Origin: Eleusine coracana subsp. coracana
Taxonomy: Eukaryota > Streptophyta > Magnoliopsida > Poales > Poaceae
Reading direction: 5' to 3'
NCBI GenBank assembly: GCA_032690845.1
Contig: CM064425.1
Span: forward strand, 35,924,240-35,988,239
Length of the DNA stretch: 64,000 nt
Numbering within the stretch: position 1 is the stretch's first letter; the number at the start of each line of letters is the position of its first letter. Below, in pieces: positions 44,531-56,604 of this stretch. A model generated the notes under the pieces. That model did not search any database. It was not told the origin of the DNA and worked only from the letters and a program-made list of their open reading frames with translations. Both the position numbers and the translations under genes were made by a program.

Positions 44531-45010
44531 AACTCCCCCAAGCTGAACCTTTGCTCATCCCGAAGCAAAGATAAAACTTAAGTTGTTGATCAGGAGTTGC
44601 TACAATGTCCTACTCCTCAGTAATACTAAGTGCACAACAAAGATACTTTTCCTTGAATTAAATATGTTGGCACAGTATTCACCCGTTTACCTTGATCATC
44701 ATGGGGCTTTTAACACCTCATTGTCTTGGGCGGTTGAGAGATAGAACAAGTGTATGATTCCTCACCAAGGCAAAGTGTTGCCTAAAATCACCTACTTCTA
44801 ATAAGGCTTATGTGGAGCTCAAGGTAGGGATAATTGAGGCATACTTGTTCACATACTATTGCTATGTCAAAAGACCGGATCCTAGAAAAATCAATTCACA
44901 CAATTTTGATCAAGACGTGCAAGTGTGTGGGAAACATGGTGGAATGATGGATGGAATGAATAACTCCTTTTTGAATTTCTTTCCACTCTTTTGGAATTTT
45001 TTCTAGGACA
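44531..45010 (-). other. 3' untranslated interior of element K
   Basis: On the minus strand it ends with the PPT AGCTTGGGGGAGTT next to the LTR. Relative to A about 830 bp are missing, joined at a CCAAAG repeat, which removes the ORF2 end and the interior PPT. The 64-codon frame at 44812-45006 is not conserved as protein. Confidence 0.65.
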
Positions 45011-45709
45011 TGGCTATCTTTTGATTGCTCTTCTTTGGTTCTGGGCCATCATCGCGGTGAGCTGGTGGAATTGGTTGTCGCTGAAATTCTACCATTGTTG
45101 GGTGTCGGTGACGTGCTGCGAGAGAGTTTGTTGCATACTCTTAGTGCGCAAGTCGATGTTGTCCACCCGCCTTTTTAACTCAGCCATCCCGAAATTGACT
45201 TCACGGAACCCATGGGATGAGAATGACTGGTTAGCAAAGGAGGGCGCTCTGCTCGAGCTTGATGTTGTGTGCATGGGGTAGTCATGCTGAGATCCCCATG
45301 CCGGCCTGCCATGATGATCCTCCGGCCTCGTCCGGTGGTGGGGGCTGATCCCAACCCGTACCTCCGATTGGGGTTTGGAACCCCGGTGTGGCCGTCATGC
45401 TTCTCCATGGTCGGGTTGGTCGTTCGGAGACGCTGTCCCTATTTTCTCGAGGAAGTCCGGGTCGAAATGTCGGGTGTGGGTGAACAGAAGGTCTCTCATG
45501 AGCTCGATGGCTTGTCCTTCACGGTCGTTGACGATGTCGAGGTGCTCCTCGGAGGTGAGCATGGCCAGCGTTTCTTCCTCCGGAATTTCAGCTTCGGAGT
45601 CGCCATGTCCCAAACTCGGGGTAAGCTCGACAGAGGGCGTCTAGCTCATGGTTGCCCGAGAACTCTTCCTCTTCTCTCCCCCAACAGCTTGCTTGATTCG
45701 ATTGAGCAT
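45011..45709 (-). pseudogene. ORF2 of element K
   Basis: The start MLNRIKQAVGGEKRKSS at 45707-45709 follows a CAG. Segments SEEHLDIVNDREGQAIELMRDL, HFDPDFLEKIGT and RRADNIDLR-like pieces match L and A. Stops and frameshifts near 45641 and 45395 break it. Its C-terminus is lost by the deletion shared with L. Confidence 0.65.
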
Positions 45710-45963
45710 GGCTGCAAACAAACAAAAACAACAACGACCTTGCGTTCGGGTTAACGTTAGTGAAAACGAACCCGAACCCTCCTGAACTTGATTTTGATTC
45801 TCACAATCAACTTGAAAATGCACAAAACAAAGAGGAACTATTTTTTTTTGGTTTTTGGGCCAGTAGCTAAGTGAAGTACACGAAATCTTAAAGAGCAACA
45901 AAGTGAGCAAAGGAGGTGAGTGAAGAATGAGCTTGGAATGGTGAAGCTCCACCTCCTGGTCTG

Positions 45964-46075
45964 TTTTTATAGCCCAAACACTAGAATGGCAGGAAGAAAT
46001 GGACAGAGCAACGGCTATAGAACCGTTGGGAAAAAGCTAGGGACAAAAAGGTGGGATCAGGGGGTCGACCGACAT
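45964..46075 (-). promoter_or_regulatory. U3-like internal promoter block of element K
   Basis: On the minus strand it has a GTCGGTCGACC motif (about 46061-46075), a hairpin with one mismatch (46009-46028) and a TATA box GGGCTATAAAAA (45964-45975). The order and spacing match A and L. Confidence 0.5.
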
Positions 46076-46420
46076 GCCAGTGGGCCCTCCCGGCTCCCTC
46101 CTTTTTCCAGGATGTTCCCCAACGGCTAGTGAATCTAGTTAGTGCAGCCATTTTGCTCAAATTGCTCGACAAAAATTCTTTTCAAAAAGACAAACCCAAA
46201 AAACATATATTTTTTTTAAATATGCATATGATTGGAAAAATTCCAATGTGCAAGATGGTTGAAAAATTCAAATATGCAAAATGCAAAAGTTGGAAATGAA
46301 TCTAAACATGATAGAAAGCAAATATGGAATTGAAGAAAATAAATATGGATAAATACCGATTTAACCTCTCGGTGAGGGCTCACCCATTTAAGTCCGACGA
46401 GCGGGACTTTTCTCCGATGT

Positions 46421-47217
46421 TTAGCTCGATGTGGTGTCGTCCGGTCCTGGAGATGAGGACACGGATGATGCTTCTTGCTTCACTCGCCACACCTTCTTGG
46501 TCTTCTTTGTTGGTGTGGTCGATGGCTTTGCAGACTTCGGAGCCTATGGCTTGGCACGCGGCTCCGACCTCTTCACCGTCACCGGTCGTGGTGACACTTT
46601 TTCCTTCTCGAGGAAGTTCTTCATGAACGTTATGAGGCTGTTCTTCTTTGGGGGCGTGACTTCGACTTCCTTGATGTTGTTCAGGTTTGGCCGATACTTG
46701 CTGCGGATCATATTGCATTGCTCCTTCCGTGGCCAAAAGTCGAACTTCTCCTCGTTGCCATTGATATGGAAACGGATTTCTCTGTCTCCAATATCAATGC
46801 GAGCATCCATGGTGATGAGGAATGGCCGCCCAAAGATGAGCGGTATTTCCTTACTGACATCCATGTCAAGTACCACGAAATCGACGGGAATGAAGCAATC
46901 CTGGATTTTCACCGGAATATCTTCGACAATTCCTGCCGGGTAGCGGACCGAGGTATCGGCCAGCTGGAGCTGCATCGGCATGGGGGATAAGGCTGTATAG
47001 TTCAGCTTGTCGAAGACATCCTTCGGCATGACGCTCATGCTCGCCCCGAGATCACATAGGGCGTGGTCGAAGTTCTGTGTCCCGATCGAGCAGGTGATTG
47101 TGGGACAACCCGGATCTATCTTCTTCTCGGGAAGCTGGTTGACTATAGCAGCGCTAAACTCTTCTGTAAGCTTGACAATCTCCATGGTCGGCATCAGACG
47201 CTTGTTGCTGATGAGGT
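46421..47217 (-). pseudogene. Protease of element K, 3' part
   Basis: The active site CDLGASMSVMP is intact, followed by VDFVVLDMDVS and FGRPFLITMDARIDIG. A premature stop at 46544-46546 removes the C-terminal tail, which ends at 46421 in homologues. J interrupts the coding frame at 47217, and the upstream part lies at 54009-54375. Confidence 0.8.
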
Positions 47218-47858
47218 CTGATAGGTGCAGAGTGCCCGATTATTCGGCGAGTGGAGATAACTTCGATTTGGTGGATGTCGACCCTCACGATCCAACTACA
47301 ATGAGCAAGCCAAAGCGCCAATGCAATCGTTGAACCAACTTTCGGAGGATATTAGCCTTGTGGTAAACAAGATCAACCTGATCGCGAGGACCAATTCTTA
47401 CGCGCAATTGAAGAACGAGCAAGAATTAGAGGCGAGCAATCTGATATATTGCACGAAGGTGGAGTTCTGAATTCACGTCGAGAGACGGATGTATAGCTAA
47501 GCTAAACTTAAAACAAAACTCAAAGATTGCATGGGGCGCAGCCCTTGACTAAATAGGGGGAGGACGAGGCATCTAGGGCCGGCTGAAGTGGAGAGGCGCG
47601 TGGTGGAGAGGGAGTCGCGCAACTTGGGCCACGTGGGCCTTCGGACGGCGTCATCCTGGGCCGTCGTTCCTTAGCATCAAAACCGTCTTCAATTCCTGGG
47701 CTCGAGCTCTAGTGATTGGGCCCTTGTACGTCGTAGTCTCGTTAGAAGATGGATCCGTAACTCGAGGAGGCGCGACGACGAGAGGTTGAGGCGTGACAAC
47801 TTGGTTTGGCGCGCCATCTTCCGTCATCATTATTCGTATGTCGTTAATGTCCTCATCA
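47218..47858 (-). mobile_element. 3' LTR of element J, 641 bp
   Basis: On the minus strand it begins TGATGAGGAC directly after the PPT AAGAAGGGGAGGA (47859-47871) and ends CACCTATCA. Its first 208 bp encode the C-terminus of pol. Confidence 0.9.
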
Positions 47859-48270
47859 TCCTCCCCTTCTTGAAGTGAAGTCGTCCGCGATGGCAACTCA
47901 TCATCCTCACCCAAGTATGGTTTCAAATCTGCAACATTAAAACTAGTGGAAACACCAAACTCCATGGGCAAGTCAAGAACATAAGCATTATCGTTAATCT
48001 TGGTTAGCACTTTAAAAGGACCAGCAGCACGAGGCATCAGTTTAGAACGACGCAAAGTAGGAAATCTATCTTTACGCAAGTGCAACCAAACCAAATCACC
48101 AGGTTCAAAAGAAATATGTTTTCTACCTTTACTACCAGCAACTTGATACTTTTTATTAGCAACGGCAATGCTGTGTTGTGTTTCTTCATGCAATTGTTTC
48201 ATGTGATCAATATGAGCAAGAGCATCAAGATGTGGTTCATCTTCAGCATCAATAGCAAACAAATCAAGGC
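47651..48270 (-). pseudogene. Integrase C-terminal part of element J
   Basis: It is homologous to the C-terminal integrase domain: GRKHISFEPGDLVWLHLRKDRFP, then FNVADLKPYLGEDDELPSRTTSL. The last 69 codons are in the LTR and include GPITRARAQELK, a motif of CRM-type tails. It is offset by a frameshift near 48270 from the core. Confidence 0.85.
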
Positions 48271-48839
48271 GCCCTAGGAACATAGCCATAAACAACCTCA
48301 AAAGGACACATCTTAGTGGCAGAATGTGTAGCACGATTATAAGCAAATTCAACATGAGGTAAACAATCTTCCCAACATCTCAAGTTTTTATCTAGAACAG
48401 CTCTAAGCATAGCAGACAAAGTTCTATTTACTACCTCAGTTTGCCCATCAGTTTGAGGATGACAAGTAGTACTAAAAAGCAGCTTAGTTCCTAATTTATT
48501 CCAAAGAGAACGCCAAAAATGACTAAGAAACTTAGCATCACGATCAAAGACAATTGTTTTAGGAATTCCATGCAATCTAACAATCTCTCTAAAGAACAAT
48601 TCAGCAACATTTGAGGCATCATTAGTTTTATGACAAGGTATAAAGTGAGCCATTTTAGAGAAACGATCAACAACCATAAAAATACTGTCCCTCCCCTTCT
48701 TAGTGCGAGGCAATCCCAAAACAAAATCCATCGAAATATCATGCCAAGGAGAAGAGGGAATAGGCAAGGGCATATACGAACCATGATTACCCAAATAAGA
48801 TTTAGCTTTTTCACATGTAGTACAGCGTGCAACAAGGCG
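48264..48839 (-). pseudogene. Integrase core of element J
   Basis: The catalytic D (ISMDFVLGLP), the second D (VFDRDAKFLSHFW) and the E (TDGQTEVVNRTL) of the DDE triad are visible. The frame is entered after a TAG at 48840-48842 and leaves by frameshift near 48270. Confidence 0.88.
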
Positions 48840-50036
48840 CTAAACATCACGGCGCATCCGTGGCCAAAAGAAATGGTCGGCCAACACCTCATGTGTCTTG
48901 AAAACGCTGAAGTGACCCATAAGACCACCTCCATGCGCCTCCTGTAACAACAAAAGACGAACCGAGCTAGCTGGAATACACAGCTTGTTAGCACGAAACA
49001 GGAACCCATCCTGCATATGAAATTTGCCCCAAGGTTTGCCATCCTTACAATGCATCATAATATCACGAAAATCAGCATCATTCACATATTGATCTTTCAA
49101 AGCTTGCAAACCAAAGATTTTAAATTCTAATTGGGACAGCATCATATAACGACGAGACAAAGCATCGGCAATCACATTTTCCTTCCCGTTTTTATGTTTA
49201 ATGATGTACGGAAAAGATTCAATAAATTTAACCCATTTAGCATGACGACGGTTCAGATTAGTTTGGGTTCTAATATGTTTCAAAGCCTCATGATCAGAAT
49301 GAATAATAAATTTGCGAGGCCATAAATAATGCTGCCATGTTTGCAAAGTTCTTACTAAAGCATAAAGTTCTTTATCATAAGTGGAATATTTAAGAGCAGC
49401 ACCACTTAACTTCTCACTAAAATAAGCAATAGGTTTATGATCTTGCAACAAAACAGCACCCAAACCAATTCTACTAGCATCACATTCCAATTCAAACACT
49501 TTATCAAAATTAGGCAATTGTAAGAGAGGAGCATGAGTTAACCGTTCCTTTAAAGTGTTGAATGCGTTGTCTTGTGGTGCGCCCCACTCAAATGGTGCAC
49601 CCTTCTTGGTCAGCTCATGTAATGGTGCAGCAATAGAACTGAAATCCCACACAAAACGACGATAGAAGCCTGCAAGACCAAGAAAACTGCGAACCTGTGT
49701 GACCATCGTCGGTTGGGGCCAACTCTGAATGGCGTCCACCTTGCTGCTATCCACCTCAATGCCCTGTGGAGTAACAACATGTCCAAGAAACAAAACACGT
49801 TGCGTGCAAAAAGTGCATTTTTCCATGTTCCCAAACAAGTGAGCAGCACGCAAAGCATCAAAAACAGCACGCAAATGATCTAAATGCTCATTCATGGATT
49901 TGCTGTATATAAGGATATCATCAAAATAAACAACAACAAATATTCCAATGTAAGGCCGAAGAACTTCATTCATTAAGCGCATAAAAGTGCTAGGAGCATT
50001 AGACAATCCAAACGGCATAACCAACCATCCATACAA
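48840..50036 (-). pseudogene. RT C-terminal half, RNase H and integrase zinc domain of element J
   Basis: The frame begins YGWLVMPFGLSNAP and contains VVVYFDDILIYS (RT active site DD) and VLFLGHVVTPQGI. RNase H follows with LECDASRIGLG, YDKELYALV and HSDHEAL, and ends with NVIADALSRR. The HHCC start (HGGGLMGHF, HEVLADHFFWP) of integrase closes the piece. A TAG at 48840 ends it. At 50064 a TGA replaces a conserved Trp codon between this part and the RT start. Confidence 0.92.
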
Positions 50037-50063
50037 GCCAAATTTAGTTTTAAAAGTCGTTTT

Positions 50064-50720
50064 TCATTCATCTCCTAATTTCATTCTTATCTGATGGTAA
50101 CTACTACGCAAATCAACCTTAGAGAAAATTGTGGCACCACTAAGTTCATCAAGCATATCATCAAGGCGTGGTATAGGATATCGATAATGAATTGTAATAT
50201 TGTTATTTGCACGACAATCTACACACATACGCCAAGAACCATCTTTCTTAGGAACAAGCAAAACAGGAACCGAACAAGGGCTGAGAGACTCACGAATGTA
50301 ACCTTTATCAAGCAATGCCTGCACTTGATGCTGAATTTCTTTCGTCTCCTCAGGATTTGTGCTGTACGGGGCGCGATTAGGAAGCTGTGCGCCTGGAATT
50401 AAATCAATCTGATGTTCTATGCCATGAATAGGAGGAAGACCCAGTGGCAATACAGCGGAAAAAACATCTTTATAGTCCTGCAAAAGGATAGCAATAGCAG
50501 GAGGAATATGCAACATAGGCGCCTCATCTAGTGAAACAAGCATACGAGAGCAAACTAGCGCATAGCAAAGCAGATTAGCATCATGTAATTCATCAAAGTC
50601 AGCACGTGTAGCAAGCAAGATAGGGTTATTCAATTTGATCTCATGTTGAACAGGTGCAACAGGAGGTGATGTAACCAATTTTGCAGCTTTTGTCGCTCGA
50701 GCAATATCATCTTTAAGAAC
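50064..50720 (-). pseudogene. RT N-terminal half of element J
   Basis: Segments IEHQIDLIPGA, LLDKGYIRESLSPCSVPVLLVPKKDGSWRMCVD and YPIPRLDDMLDELSGA are the usual fingers region of Ty3/gypsy RT. In place of the usual DYRALN it has DCRANN. Stops at 50721 and 50064 bound it in one frame. Confidence 0.9.
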
Positions 50721-51289
50721 TTATTCAGGTGTCATAGGATGAATAACAATTTTCTGACCCTTAAACATGAAGGAATAATAATTGGAGCGACCATGATGAA
50801 CACTATCAACATCATATTGCGAAGGACGGCCAAGCAACAAAGAGCATGCTTCCATTGGAACAACATCACAATCTACAAAATCAGAATAGGCGCCAAGAGA
50901 GAAAGGAACACATACCGAGCGCGTTACCTTTATTTTGCCGCCATCATTAAGCCATTGAACGTGATAAGGATGTGGATGCTTCCCTGTTGGCAATGACAAC
51001 TGCTCCACCAAGGTCGTACTAGCCAAATTGTTGTAACTGCCACCATCGATGATTATACGGACTGCTCGTTCTTGCACAACGCCTTTGATATGAAAAATGT
51101 TGTGGTGCTGATGCTTTTCATCCTGAACGACCTGTGTACTAAGAACATGCTGCACAACAAGAGTTGCATACCTGTCGGCGGCACTAGAGTCGACATGAAG
51201 CTCCGTATTATCTGCATGATTAATGGCAAACATGGTCTACTGAATATCCTCATAATCACTAGCAGAAGAATACCCACCGTCATCACGAA
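50721..51289 (-). pseudogene. Protease of element J
   Basis: The retropepsin domain has IIDGGSYNNLAS as active site and CDVVPMEACSLLLGRPSQYD downstream. A TAG near 51239 and a frameshift near 51295 separate it from gag. A TAA at 50721-50723 cuts it from RT. Confidence 0.88.
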
Positions 51290-52387
51290 TCAACATAGTT
51301 CGTTTATTGGACAATCGCATATCACATGACCAAATCCTCGGCAACGGTGACACTGAATATCACGAGCTCGTCCAGACGAGGAGGAGGATGGCATGACCAA
51401 GGCAGATTTGGCCGTGGATGGAACACTCGACTTGAACGTGGTCGAGGAGTGGTCGCGCGACGTGGAAGGAGGTGTCGACCATGGAGCTGAAGTCGTCTTG
51501 GACCCTACAAAAATGTTAGGCCTTGATGAAGATTGTCGATCCTGCACTTCACGTTCAGCTTTACAAGCATATTCAAATAAGGTTGTCATATCATCATAAT
51601 TCTTATAATCAAGAATGTTCTGAATTTCACGATTTAACCCACCCCTAAAGCGAGCCATAGCAGCATCATCCAGTTCAACTAAACCACAGTGAATCATACC
51701 CTTTTGCAAAGCTTGATAATAATCCTCTACGGAAAGTGAACCTTGTTGAAAACGCTGCATTTGATTAAGCAAATCTCTAGCATAATATGACGGCACAAAA
51801 TGATGATGCATAGCAGCTTTTTATGCCATCCAAGTGGCTGGAATATTATCAGAATATCTTTGTCTATACTCACGCCACCAAAGTAAAGCAAATTCAGTAA
51901 ATTCACTAATAGCAGCCTTAACTTGTAAATTAGCAGGAATATCATGGCATGCAAATTTTTGTTCAACCTCTAATTCCCAATCAAGATAAGCACCCGGATC
52001 ATATTTGCCATTAAAAGTGGGAATACGAAATTTTATTTTGGCAAAAGAATCATTAATAGAAACACGTACCCTACGAGCACGACCATGGCGATTGTCGTCG
52101 TCCTGCTCGGTGTCGGCGCCGTAGTCACGTGCATTTTGCAACTCCATGAGCTGCTTCGTGATGGTCCCAAGCTGCATCGACATGGCCTCAAGACGAGTCA
52201 TGATCGTCGCGAGCGTGGTGCGGGCAGCCGTATCAGCGAGATCCAATTGATCAAAATGCTCATTCGACAAAGTGACCGTAGAGTCAAGTCTCTCATGCAT
52301 CATCTTCATGTCGTTTTGTAGACCATCAACCTGTGCCTGGACATCCTGGAGGGTGAGCTCCTCCAACTTCGAGCTGTTTTCTGCCAT
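51290..52387 (-). pseudogene. Gag of element J
   Basis: The start MAENSSKLEELTLQDVQ is followed by a coiled-coil stretch. The capsid core has FNGKYDPGAYLDWELEVEQKF and FALLWWREYRQRY. A TAA near 51821 interrupts it. The second piece contains FVPSYYARDLLNQMQRFQQGS, an S-rich spacer and a zinc knuckle (CHRCRGFGHVICDC). A one-base shift follows directly. Confidence 0.88.
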
Positions 52388-53368
52388 AGAAACACAAGCA
52401 ATACAAAAAACGGGATGCTACAATGAGAGATGAGTGGTGGATGAAAAGCTCAATCAGAAAGCTGTTATCAAATTCTTACCCGTCCTTACCAAGCACGCAA
52501 ACGTGAACTGCAACCACAGGTAAAACCGGTGGAAGATTGGAGGAGCGATTGCGTGGTGAAATAAAAACCTGCTCGTAGTAGAAATTTTGTGGGGCTGGGA
52601 GGCTGCACTCAATCCAAGGGTTAGCACAATTCAAACAATAACTGCAAAGCTGAATAATGGTGCTAAATGTGAAAAGATTGCTGCTGGTACAAGTGCAAGA
52701 GGAAGGAAGAAGGATCAAAACAAAGTGCAGCAAGAACGCGTCGCCTATGTTGCTCGGCCGCTCTTTTTTTTCTTTTTTTTTTCTTTCTTTTTTTTATTAA
52801 TACCTTTTTCTGAAAATATAAACAACGAGACCTCAAATGAGCAATTAAGCACAAGCGCTTTTTTTTTTAGGCAGGGGTAGAACGAAAATATAAACAATGA
52901 GACCTCTGTCTCTCTCTAGAGTAGGGACACACAAAACCGAACAGAACCAAACACAGGGCAAGGCGAGCGGGTTACGATGTAACCGAGTAGGACTCGATCG
53001 GCGATCGGCCAAAAGCGTCGGCGAGGCAGTGTTTGACCCGGACTCACGGTGCAGCAGAAAAACTTGGCAAGCGATCGGCTGACCACAACTTGGCAAGCGA
53101 GACGGGGTAAACAGATGCGGCGGAAAGCAAACTGTGGTGGTGAAAGCACGCGGCGCGGCGGAAGTATATGATGATGATGGGGAGAAAATGATAGAACATG
53201 GTGTACCAGCAACGATCAAAAGCGAAAGCACAAAAACTCAACAACGGAAATTATTGAATGAAAGTGCGAGGCTCAAAACCGTACTGGGGTAAACTTTTTT
53301 TTTTTGTAGTTTTCGGTTTATGTGGACTTGGATAAACTCACTGAGAAACACTGGAATCTGATACTACT
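52388..53368 (-). other. Leader of element J with PBS at 53351-53368
   Basis: It is noncoding with T-rich runs (52764-52800 and 52861-52870). Near the LTR the minus strand reads GTAGTATCAGATTCC, a degraded tRNA-iMet PBS. Open frames such as 52845-53231 are not supported as genes. Confidence 0.65.
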
Positions 53369-54008
53369 TGATAGGTGTAGAGTGCCCGATCTTTCGGCGA
53401 GTGGAGATAACTTCAATTTGGTGGATGTCGACCCTCACGTTCCGACTACGACGAGCAAGCCGAAGCGCCAATGCAATCGCTGAACCAACTTCCAGAGGAT
53501 ATTAACCTTGCGGTAAACAAGATCAACCTGATCACGAGGATCAATTCTTACGCGCATTCGAAGGACGAGCAAGAATTTGAGGCGAGCAATCTGATATATT
53601 GCATGAAGGTGGAGTTCTGAATTCACGTTGAGAGACGGATGTATAGCTAAGCTAAACTTAAAACAAAACTCAAAGATTGCAAGGGGCGCAGACCTTGACT
53701 AAATAGGGGGAGGTTGAGGCATCTAGGGCCGGCTGAAGTGGAGAGGCGCACAGTGGAGAGGGAGTCGCGCAACTTGGGCCACGTGAGCCTTAAGGCGGCG
53801 TCATCCTGGGCCATCATTCCTTAGCATCAAAACCGTCTTCAATTCCTGGGCTCGAGTTCTAGTGATTGGGCCCTTGTACATCGTCGTCTCGTTAGAAGAT
53901 GGATCCGTAACTCAAGGAGGCGCGACGACGAGAGGTGGAGGCGTGACAACTTGGTATGGCGCGCCATCTTCCGTCGTCATTGTTTGTATGTCGTTGATGT
54001 CCTCATCA
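53369..54008 (-). mobile_element. 5' LTR of element J, 640 bp
   Basis: Ends are TGATGAGGACATC and CACCTATCA on the minus strand. It abuts TSD AGGTC on the right and the PBS on the left. Confidence 0.9.
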
Positions 54009-54375
54009 AGGTCCTTGAGGTAGCGAGCATACGTAGGTACTTGCATCGCATCCAGCAAGGGCACGTTGATGTGTAGCTTCTGGATTACTTCAACAAAGCG
54101 TGTGAACTGCTCATCCACGGTCGGCTTCCTCTTTCTTTCAGGAAACGGCATGAAGTTCGTGACATAGAACTCATGTGGAGCCATTTTCTTTAGCGGCATC
54201 GCCTCTTGCTCCTTTTCTTCCATCGGCTTATCAACTTGTGTGCTCTCCTTTTCCTTTCCTGCAGTGTTAGGATATGGCGGGTCCAGAGTAGATTTACCTC
54301 TCCTCGTGGTAACCGCATTAACATTTTCTAAGGGAGTCTCGGGTTGCCCCGGGATTTTCCCCGACTCTACAGGAG
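54009..54375 (-). pseudogene. Gag-protease linker of element K, 5' part
   Basis: On the minus strand it encodes PPVESGKIPGQPETPLENVN, MAPHEFYVTNFMPFPERKRK and LHINVPLLDAMQVPTYARYLKDL, and then meets J. The other half lies at 46421-47217. Upstream, gag is replaced at 54375 by the ORF2 region of M, so the open frame 53912-54418 is a chimera of M, K and the J LTR. Confidence 0.8.
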
Positions 54376-55376
54376 GCTCATCCTCCTTCATGTCGTCCTC
54401 AATGGGTGTGTACCTCATTGGTTCATCCTGGATGGAGAGGTTTGTGTTGAGCTACCGCGTGAACGACGTGAACTCGAACGTGTCACCCGCTACATCAATG
54501 CCTTAGCCTTCTTCATCTGTACCACTTAAGCAAAAACACAAGAACAACTCGAACACGGGTTATGGGTTAGCAAATATAATCTGCCAGTCATGTTGATCTT
54601 GCCAAGCTTTTCAAAGGATTTGAACCATCCAAAAACAAAGCAAACTAAAAAGGGAAATATTTTTGGTGGTTTTTGGAATGACAACTTTGGAGAAGCAATG
54701 TGAGAGATCAGGAGGGAATGAGTGAAGGAGAGAGTGAAATGAGAAGTGAACTTGGAATGGCAAAACACTCTCTCCCAAGCACTCAATTTATAGGGAAATA
54801 CCCAAACGGTCTAAAATGGCTAGTGGGGAGCCAAATCCAACCGTTGGCAAAAGGCCAAAATTGGTGGGGCCACACCCCTTCGGCCGAACATGGGTGTTCG
54901 GCCGACCAGGAGTGGGTCCCATGGGTCCCCCACTTTGGCCCACCACTCCCGAACAACTATATTTTCTGAGCTGTGGGGGTTAGGTCCAAAGTTGAAAACC
55001 GAAAATCAAAGTTGAAAACCGAAAATATTTTTCTTAAAGTTGAAAACCGAAAATCAAATTTTGTATTTTTATCAAAGCAATGAAAAGGGTTGGAATAAAT
55101 TCCAACATGCATTTGTGAAATCCAAATATGCAAATGCAGAGGCAAATTTGAAAGAATCCAAAAGTTTAGAAAAATTCAAATGCGCAAACATTAAAGAAAT
55201 GAAATATGAAAGAAATACCAATTTACCTTTGGCAATGGCTCACCAATATTTGAAGTCCGACGAGCGGGACTTTTCTCCATCACGATTAGCTTGATGTTGC
55301 GGCGTCCGGTCCAGGAGAAGTGGGCGCGGATGGCTGTACTTCCTTCACTAGCCACACCTTCTTTATTTTTGGTGTG
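54376..55376 (-). mobile_element. Element M, 3' segment: ORF2 start, internal promoter, end of protease
   Basis: From right to left: the protease C-terminus (55255-55376, with KVWLVKE-like residues), a promoter-like region with paired palindromes CGGCCGAA and TTCGGCCGA (54890-54907) and TATA box CCTATAAATTGAG (near 54785), and the ORF2 leader with CAG before ATG 54514-54516. It is cut at 54375 by a join to K and on the right by L. Confidence 0.65.
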
Positions 55377-56604
55377 TGTTGACTTTTGCTAAGCCATACT
55401 AATAAATCATCGCTGGCAAGGTGCCATAAATGCTTCATTAATATGTCCTAGAACCAATTAGGTAAAATCCGCAAGCACACGGAAAATATCGTTGTAGCAT
55501 TTCACCCGAAAGTATTCAGGGTATCGTATTTGTTTATCCCAAGGGAAGGCAATGAATAAGAAGGCTTACTTATGCACATATTTACATTGCGAATTGATAA
55601 GGATCATCTAACCAAGGCAGACAAGCAATGGATAATGATGAGGTAGTGTGACACATAAAAGATCTGTCTCAAATATAAATAAATAAAGCCAAGTGGAGGA
55701 AGAACTAAGCTGAGCTACTCCTACAGTACTTTCATATACAGTTGTATAGCCTAAGTTATATACACATACACACTCATACTCAGGTTCAACAGTTATTAAC
55801 ATAACACTTCAGGCACGAAGCTACCCCTGCATCCAGAGGCGACTTCCGCCAAGAGCCTACGCACTAGCCTAGCGTGGAGGAGTTCAAAGGACGGACAGGG
55901 TTGTTACCACCTGCCGCCTACCTCAGCTAACCGGTAGACTAACGAATAATTGATGCAAATCAACTATCCAAGTACCATAATTGCATAACCAAAGAGCACT
56001 CTACTCCTCCATGGTTATATTAATGAAGCAGAGCTATCGTATAAATATGATCATCAAACCCATGTCATGTCATAACAATGAATCCTAAGCATAAAGACTA
56101 TGTCATATAAATTAGACTATAGTGACGGTATATAACAAGCATGACAATAGTAGTATAATAAATATAAACTATTATCACACAAGTGGGTTATACTATCACA
56201 TATATGGATCACAATATCAAACAAGAAACTCATGACCCAAACACACCTTTATGAAAAGATGACCTTTATCAAATAGAGAAAAGTCTTACAAAAGGGAAAT
56301 GATACAAGAGCCATACAATTTCTCCAAGAGAAGACTTGAAGAACTAGAGAGCTCCAGACTCAGCCTAACCCCACTAAGACTTGAGAACAACTAAGTAGCA
56401 AGAGAAGGAATTCTTCTTGTGGTGTGTGTGAGTGTAAAGTCACACCCTCCTATTTATAGCCTCTATAGGTTGGCAAAGAGGAGTAACCGCCAAGAATATC
56501 CCTGCCCACCGCCTTTAGGGATCAACCAAGAGCCTCCATGTGCAAGCCTAGGAGGAAAGGCCGCATAGTTGGCGGATGAAAATGGTACTTAGCAGCCGTC
56601 AACA
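55377..56604 (-). mobile_element. 3' LTR of element L, 1,228 bp, U3 deleted
   Basis: The minus strand begins TGTTGACGGCTGC at 56604 and ends GTCAACA at 55377. Near 56566 GCATAGTTGG replaces about 330 bp that contain the palindromes in the 5' LTR. TATA box near 56456. Confidence 0.88.

Larger units (their letters stand above)
47218..54008 (-). mobile_element. Element J: full-length CRM-like Ty3/gypsy retrotransposon
   Basis: TSD AGGTC is at 47213-47217 and 54009-54013. LTRs are 641 and 640 bp. On the minus strand the order is gag, protease, RT, RNase H, integrase, with the pol frame running into the 3' LTR. All parts are present but broken by stops and frameshifts. The LTRs differ at about 20 of the first 225 bp, so it is old. 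It lies in the protease of K. RT sequence (MPFGLSNAPSTFMRLMNEVL) and the LTR overlap suggest the CRM clade. Confidence 0.93.

Noticed and set aside
48630..50402. Plus-strand frames of about 65-105 codons
   Set aside because: Antisense shadows of J integrase and RT.
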